The notes below the pieces were generated by a model that was not told the DNA's origin, ran no database searches, and saw only the letters and a list, made by a program, of their open reading frames with translations. A stretch of DNA of 64,000 nucleotides. Origin: Pseudoclavibacter helvolus. GTDB taxonomy: Bacteria; Actinomycetota; Actinomycetes; Actinomycetales; Microbacteriaceae. The position numbers and the translations under genes were made by a program. This document shows, piece by piece, positions 58,690 through 64,000 of this stretch (position 1 is the stretch's first letter; the number at the start of each line of letters is the position of its first letter). Location of the stretch: contig NZ_JACHWJ010000001.1 of the NCBI RefSeq assembly GCF_014191305.1, positions 434,001 to 498,000 of the forward strand, in the 5' to 3' direction.

Positions 58690-59320
58690 GCGCGATCCAC
58701 TCCTCGAGGTGCGGCGCTTCCGCGCCGATCGTCGTCGCGTCGCCGTGACCCGTGAGCACGGTCGTCTCAGCCGGCAGGGTGAGCAGGCGCTCCGAGATCG
58801 ACTGGATGATCGTCCCGAAGTCGCTGAAGCTTCGTCCCGTGGCGCCGGGTCCACCGCTGAAGAGCGTGTCACCGCTGAAGAGCGTTCCGAGAGCCGGCGC
58901 GTAGAAGCACACCGATCCAGGGGAGTGCCCCGGCGTGTGGAGCACCTGCAGGTCGATCTCGTCGATCACGATGCGGTCGTCGTCCGCGAGCTCGATGTCG
59001 GGCGCCACGTCAGGGTGGACCGCATCCCAGAGCATCCGGTCAGCGCCGTGCAGCGCGACGGGCGCGTTCACGAGGGTCGCGAACTCCTGCGCCGCCGCGA
59101 TGTGGTCATCGTGCCCGTGGGTCAGGAGCACCCGGCGAACCCGGCGGCTCCCGACAGCGTCCCGAACTGCCTGCGCGTCGTGCGCCGGGTCGATCACCAC
59201 GACGTCCTCGTCGTCGCCGACGAGGTACACGTTGTTGTCGACGTCCCACGTGCCCCCGTCGAGCGAGAACGTGCCGCTCGTCACGATGCGGTCGATGCGC
59301 ACCTTGCCGTAGCCGCTCAT
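58679..59320 (-). CDS. MBL-fold hydrolase of the mycothiol-formaldehyde operon
   Basis: 213-residue metallo-beta-lactamase fold hydrolase. The metal motif HxHxDH is [13 protein letters not shown], followed by [27 protein letters not shown] and [10 protein letters not shown]. The order dehydrogenase then MBL matches the mycobacterial pair Rv2259-Rv2260, where the MBL protein is thought to hydrolyse the formyl-mycothiol made by MscR. Start and stop overlap the neighbours (four bases with mscR, eleven with the reductase). Assignment by context plus family. Confidence 0.9.
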   Translation of the reverse strand: MSGYGKVRIDRIVTSGTFSLDGGTWDVDNNVYLVGDDEDVVVIDPAHDAQAVRDAVGSRRVRRVLLTHGHDDHIAAAQEFATLVNAPVALHGADRMLWDAVHPDVAPDIELADDDRIVIDEIDLQVLHTPGHSPGSVCFYAPALGTLFSGDTLFSGGPGATGRSFSDFGTIIQSISERLLTLPAETTVLTGHGDATTIGAEAPHLEEWIARGH

Positions 59321-60402
59321 AGTTCCACCACCGATCGGAGAACGGTGCCGTCCTTCATCCGCGCGAACGAAGCCTCGATGTCGTTGATTCCGATGCGCTC
59401 CGAGACGAAGGCGTCAAGGTCCAGCCTGCCGAGGCGGTACTGCTCGACGAGCATCGGGAAGTCGCGGCTGGGGAGGCAGTCGCCGTACCAGGACGACTTG
59501 AGCGAGCCGCCGCGACCGAAGACGTCGAGGAGTGGCAGCTCGAGCGTCACCTCAGGAGTCGGCACGCCCACGAGCACGACCCGACCCGCGAGGTCGCGAG
59601 CGTAGAACGCCTGCTTGTACGTCTCGGGACGCCCGACGGCCTCGATGACGACGTCGGCTCCGAACCCACCCGTGAGGGCCCGAACGCCCTCGACGACATC
59701 CTCTTCTCGGGAGTTGATCGTGTGTGTCGCGCCGAAGTGCGCCGCACGCTCGAGCTTCGCGGCGTCGATGTCGACGGCAATGATCGTCGTTGCCCCGGCA
59801 AGGGCCGCCCCGGCGATGGCGGCCATGCCGACCCCGCCGCACCCGATGACCGCGACGGACTCGCCGCGCTGTACCTCGCCGGTGTTGATGGCCGCGCCGA
59901 TGCCCGCCATGACACCGCAACCGAGGAGGCCGACCGCCGCCGCGTCCGACTCCTCGTCGACCTTGGTGCACTGGCCAGCCGCCACGAGCGTCTTCTCGAT
60001 GAACGCGCCGATGCCGAGCGCGGGGGAGAGCTCCGTGCCGTCCTCCAGCGTCATCTTCTGGGTCGCATTGTGTGTGTTGAAGCAGTACTGAGGCTGCCCC
60101 TTGGCGCAGGCCCGGCACTCCCCGCAGACCGCGCGCCAGTTCAGGATGACCCTGTCTCCGACCTCGATTTCGGTCACGCCTTCACCGATCGCGGAGACGC
60201 GGCCCGTGGCCTCGTGGCCGAGCAGGAACGGGAAGTCGTCGCTGATCCCGCCCTGCTGGTAGTGAAGATCGGTGTGGCAGACGCCACTCGTGATGATGTC
60301 GACCACGGCTTCGCCTGGCCCCGGATCGGGAACCAGCACCGTCTCAATCGACACCGGTTCGTTCTTGCCACGGACAACTGCACCTTTGACACGGGAGACC
60401 AT
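59317..60402 (-). CDS. mscR: S-(hydroxymethyl)mycothiol dehydrogenase
   Basis: 361-residue class III zinc alcohol dehydrogenase that oxidises the formaldehyde-mycothiol adduct (and may reduce S-nitrosomycothiol). N-terminal block [30 protein letters not shown], catalytic zinc residues in [13 protein letters not shown] and GHEATGRVS, structural zinc in [15 protein letters not shown], and the Rossmann segment [22 protein letters not shown]. The ATG at 60402 gives the family N-terminus; an in-frame ATG at 60444 would run into the divergent promoter. First gene of a three-gene overlapping operon for formaldehyde removal, diagnostic of a mycothiol-using actinobacterium. Confidence 0.93.
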   Translation of the reverse strand: MVSRVKGAVVRGKNEPVSIETVLVPDPGPGEAVVDIITSGVCHTDLHYQQGGISDDFPFLLGHEATGRVSAIGEGVTEIEVGDRVILNWRAVCGECRACAKGQPQYCFNTHNATQKMTLEDGTELSPALGIGAFIEKTLVAAGQCTKVDEESDAAAVGLLGCGVMAGIGAAINTGEVQRGESVAVIGCGGVGMAAIAGAALAGATTIIAVDIDAAKLERAAHFGATHTINSREEDVVEGVRALTGGFGADVVIEAVGRPETYKQAFYARDLAGRVVLVGVPTPEVTLELPLLDVFGRGGSLKSSWYGDCLPSRDFPMLVEQYRLGRLDLDAFVSERIGINDIEASFARMKDGTVLRSVVEL

Positions 60403-60445
60403 GTGGCAATGGTAGTCGCAGTCTCCCTCGACGTATTCTTCACGG

Positions 60446-61396
60446 ATGGTCATCCTGATCGATCCACCCGTCTGGCCCGCGCACGGCACGATGTTCTCGC
60501 ACCTCGTGTCTGACTCGGCCGTCGAGGAGCTGCACGAGTTCGCCGCCCGAGCCGGCATTCGGAGCCGCGCCTTCGACGTCGACCACTACGACGTCCCCGC
60601 AGAGCAGTACGCCGAGCTCGTGGCCCTCGGCGCAACGCCCGTTGCAGGGTCGGAACTCGTGCGGCGCCTCGTCGCAGGGGGAGTGCGCGTACCTGCTCGC
60701 GATCGCCCGAAGCGCGCCCGACTGACGCTGCTTCGCCGCTGGGCCGAACTCGACCTTCCCGCGTCCGGCAGCGCGCCAGAGGTGACGGGCGAGACCCTGG
60801 CGACGGATGCGCTCCGTGACGACCTCCTCGACGCCTGGTCGGCCCCTCCCCGGCACTACCACGACGCCACCCACCTGCTCTCGGTGCTCGATGCCATCGA
60901 CATCATGCGGCTCCGAGCATCCGAGATCGAATCGCCGCTGAGCGAGCGAGAGCTCCTCACGGCCAGGCTCGGCGCGTGGTTCCACGACGCCGTCTACGAG
61001 GGCGTCGCGGGCGAGGACGAGCGAGCCAGCGCTGCCCTCGCCGTGGAGCGCCTCGGCTCTCTCGGCGTCGACCCGGCCCTCGTGGCCGACGTCGAGCGGC
61101 TCGTACTCGCCACGATCGACCACCGGGTCGAAGCGGGCGACCGGGCAGGCGAGCTGCTCATGGATGCCGACCTCGCCGTCCTCGCCCGCTCCGAGGACGG
61201 CTACGCCCGCTACGTGGCCCTCGTCAGGCGCGACTACGCCCACGTGCCGGACGAGCAGTGGCGCCTCGGCCGGGCCTCCGTGCTCAACACGCTTCTGGCA
61301 TCGCCGCGCCTCTTCGTCTCGCCGGCAGTCCCAGAAGACTGGGAGACGCGAGCGAGACGCAACCTGGAGAGCGAGCTCGCTGGGCTCGTCAGCTGA
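60446..61396 (+). CDS. DUF4031-HD domain fusion protein
   Basis: 316-residue protein. Residues 1-80 are DUF4031: [58 protein letters not shown] in two parts. The remainder is an HD-type phosphohydrolase with [16 protein letters not shown] (first His), [12 protein letters not shown] (HD) and ATIDHRV, and MDADLAVLA. The start ATG at 60446 is 43 bases from the divergent mscR start. HD proteins of this form may act on nucleotides; the DUF4031 role is not known. It is divergent from the mycothiol operon and convergent with the UvrA-like gene. Confidence 0.88.
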   Translation: MVILIDPPVWPAHGTMFSHLVSDSAVEELHEFAARAGIRSRAFDVDHYDVPAEQYAELVALGATPVAGSELVRRLVAGGVRVPARDRPKRARLTLLRRWAELDLPASGSAPEVTGETLATDALRDDLLDAWSAPPRHYHDATHLLSVLDAIDIMRLRASEIESPLSERELLTARLGAWFHDAVYEGVAGEDERASAALAVERLGSLGVDPALVADVERLVLATIDHRVEAGDRAGELLMDADLAVLARSEDGYARYVALVRRDYAHVPDEQWRLGRASVLNTLLASPRLFVSPAVPEDWETRARRNLESELAGLVS

Positions 61397-61407
61397 GGCG
61401 GCCCGAG

Positions 61408-63657
<2,250 letters not shown>

Positions 63658-63767
63658 GCCAGATGGTAGCGAGCAAAGTGCGTTCCGCAGCGAGCGAACC
63701 TGGGTTCGTGGCGAGGCGTCGCGGCGCGGGCCACGACCTGGACGCTTGAGTGTGCTTGCATTCCCTC

Positions 63768-64000
63768 ATGCCCCCCATCCACTTCCTGGACGATCTCGTC
63801 GAACTCGTCAGCAACCACCTCTCGCGCGGCGACCTGAGCGCGGCCGCGACAGCACTGGTGAGCGCCCCGGTGCCCGACGTCGCGGTCCTGCTCGAGCGGC
63901 TCCCGGCGCGCGAGGCTGGGGTCGCCTTCCGCCTGCTGCCAAAGGACGAGGCCATGACCGTCTTCGAGCGGATGGACGCGCCCGCGCAGCGAGAGGTCGT
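63768..64000 (+). CDS. mgtE: MgtE-like magnesium transporter, N-terminal part
   Basis: The frame opens at ATG 63768 and runs beyond the window end. The 77 residues visible are the N-domain of MgtE: LDDLVELVSNHLSRGDLSAAATALVSAPVPDVAVLLERLPAREAGVAFRLLPKD, read in consecutive pieces, then AMTVFERMDAPAQREVV. This helical domain senses intracellular magnesium and precedes CBS and membrane domains. The alternative is a stand-alone regulatory protein with an MgtE_N domain, which the visible part cannot exclude. Confidence 0.82.
   Translation, partial: MPPIHFLDDLVELVSNHLSRGDLSAAATALVSAPVPDVAVLLERLPAREAGVAFRLLPKDEAMTVFERMDAPAQREV

Noticed and set aside
57719-59605. 628-codon plus-strand frame opposite the disulfide reductase and MBL genes
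   Set aside because: It spans two real genes on the other strand, with Ser/Arg/Thr-rich antisense composition and no motif.

Overview
The window is high-GC DNA from an actinobacterium, most likely a member of the Microbacteriaceae. The evidence is indirect: DUF222/HNH genes, a mycothiol-dependent formaldehyde dehydrogenase operon, DUF5997, DUF4031, DUF6297 and Excalibur-domain genes, IS30/IS110/ISL3 elements of actinobacterial type, and frequent GTG starts. It looks like a chromosomal segment (PEP carboxylase, MgtE, a UvrA-like ATPase, an acyl-CoA ligase) that is eroding in places. I saw no rRNA, tRNA or CRISPR.

Layout. 1-3.6 kb: an IS30 element cut by the window edge has disrupted an FAD-linked oxidase, followed by a GlpP-like antiterminator, an ABM-domain gene and a zinc alcohol dehydrogenase. 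3.6-7.1 kb: a frameshifted membrane acyltransferase and a NarL-type two-component system. 7.2-10.5 kb: a visibly lower-GC, overlapping NUDIX and PLD/SF2-helicase/DUF3427 pair that looks like a defence or repair module. 10.6-14.9 kb: an Excalibur membrane protein, two orphan hypotheticals, and a hipBA toxin-antitoxin pair with three operators spaced exactly 27 bp apart. 14.9-19.5 kb: a trimethylamine monooxygenase, two membrane proteins, a deletion junction joining two 5'-truncated genes, and SixA. 19.6-25.5 kb: a TrpB-like enzyme, a DUF222-HNH gene ending in a 34-bp repeat array, an IS110 element with room for a bridge RNA, and a haloperoxidase-type hydrolase. 25.6-35.9 kb: a lipoprotein/PKD secreted pair, small enzymes, an ECF42-type sigma factor beside a YciI/DGPF gene, YceI, an acyl-CoA ligase, a decayed hydrolase, and DUF4287/YchJ genes. 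36-41.4 kb: ppc, a frameshifted quinone oxidoreductase, SRPBCC and AlkC-like genes.

The most interesting stretch is 41.5-48.4 kb. It holds a TetR regulator and an AfsA-like gamma-butyrolactone synthase, a 22-bp ARE-like palindrome, a divergent gene resembling the N-terminal half of a lasso-peptide cyclase, an NAD-dependent reductase/epimerase, an aminotransferase, and an ABC ATPase with a DUF6297 membrane protein. This reads as a butyrolactone signalling unit attached to a truncated peptide natural-product cluster.

48.4-57.1 kb is a decay zone: a nonsense-mutated RibD-like gene, an F420/FMN-type LLM oxidoreductase, and a second DUF222 gene split by two adjacent ISL3-family elements, followed by a 24-copy 15-bp array, a LysR-like gene without its HTH, DUF5997 and MOSC genes. 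57.2-64 kb carries a flavin disulfide reductase, an MBL hydrolase and mycothiol dehydrogenase in one overlapping operon, a divergent DUF4031-HD fusion, a short UvrA-like protein and the start of mgtE.

Two themes cross the window. Short tandem arrays, each with its own period (34, 13, 7, 22, 33, 15 and 18 bp), sit in intergenic DNA, several immediately after stop codons. Several genes are broken by one-base changes, mostly within C/G homopolymers, which may be real decay or residual sequencing error.
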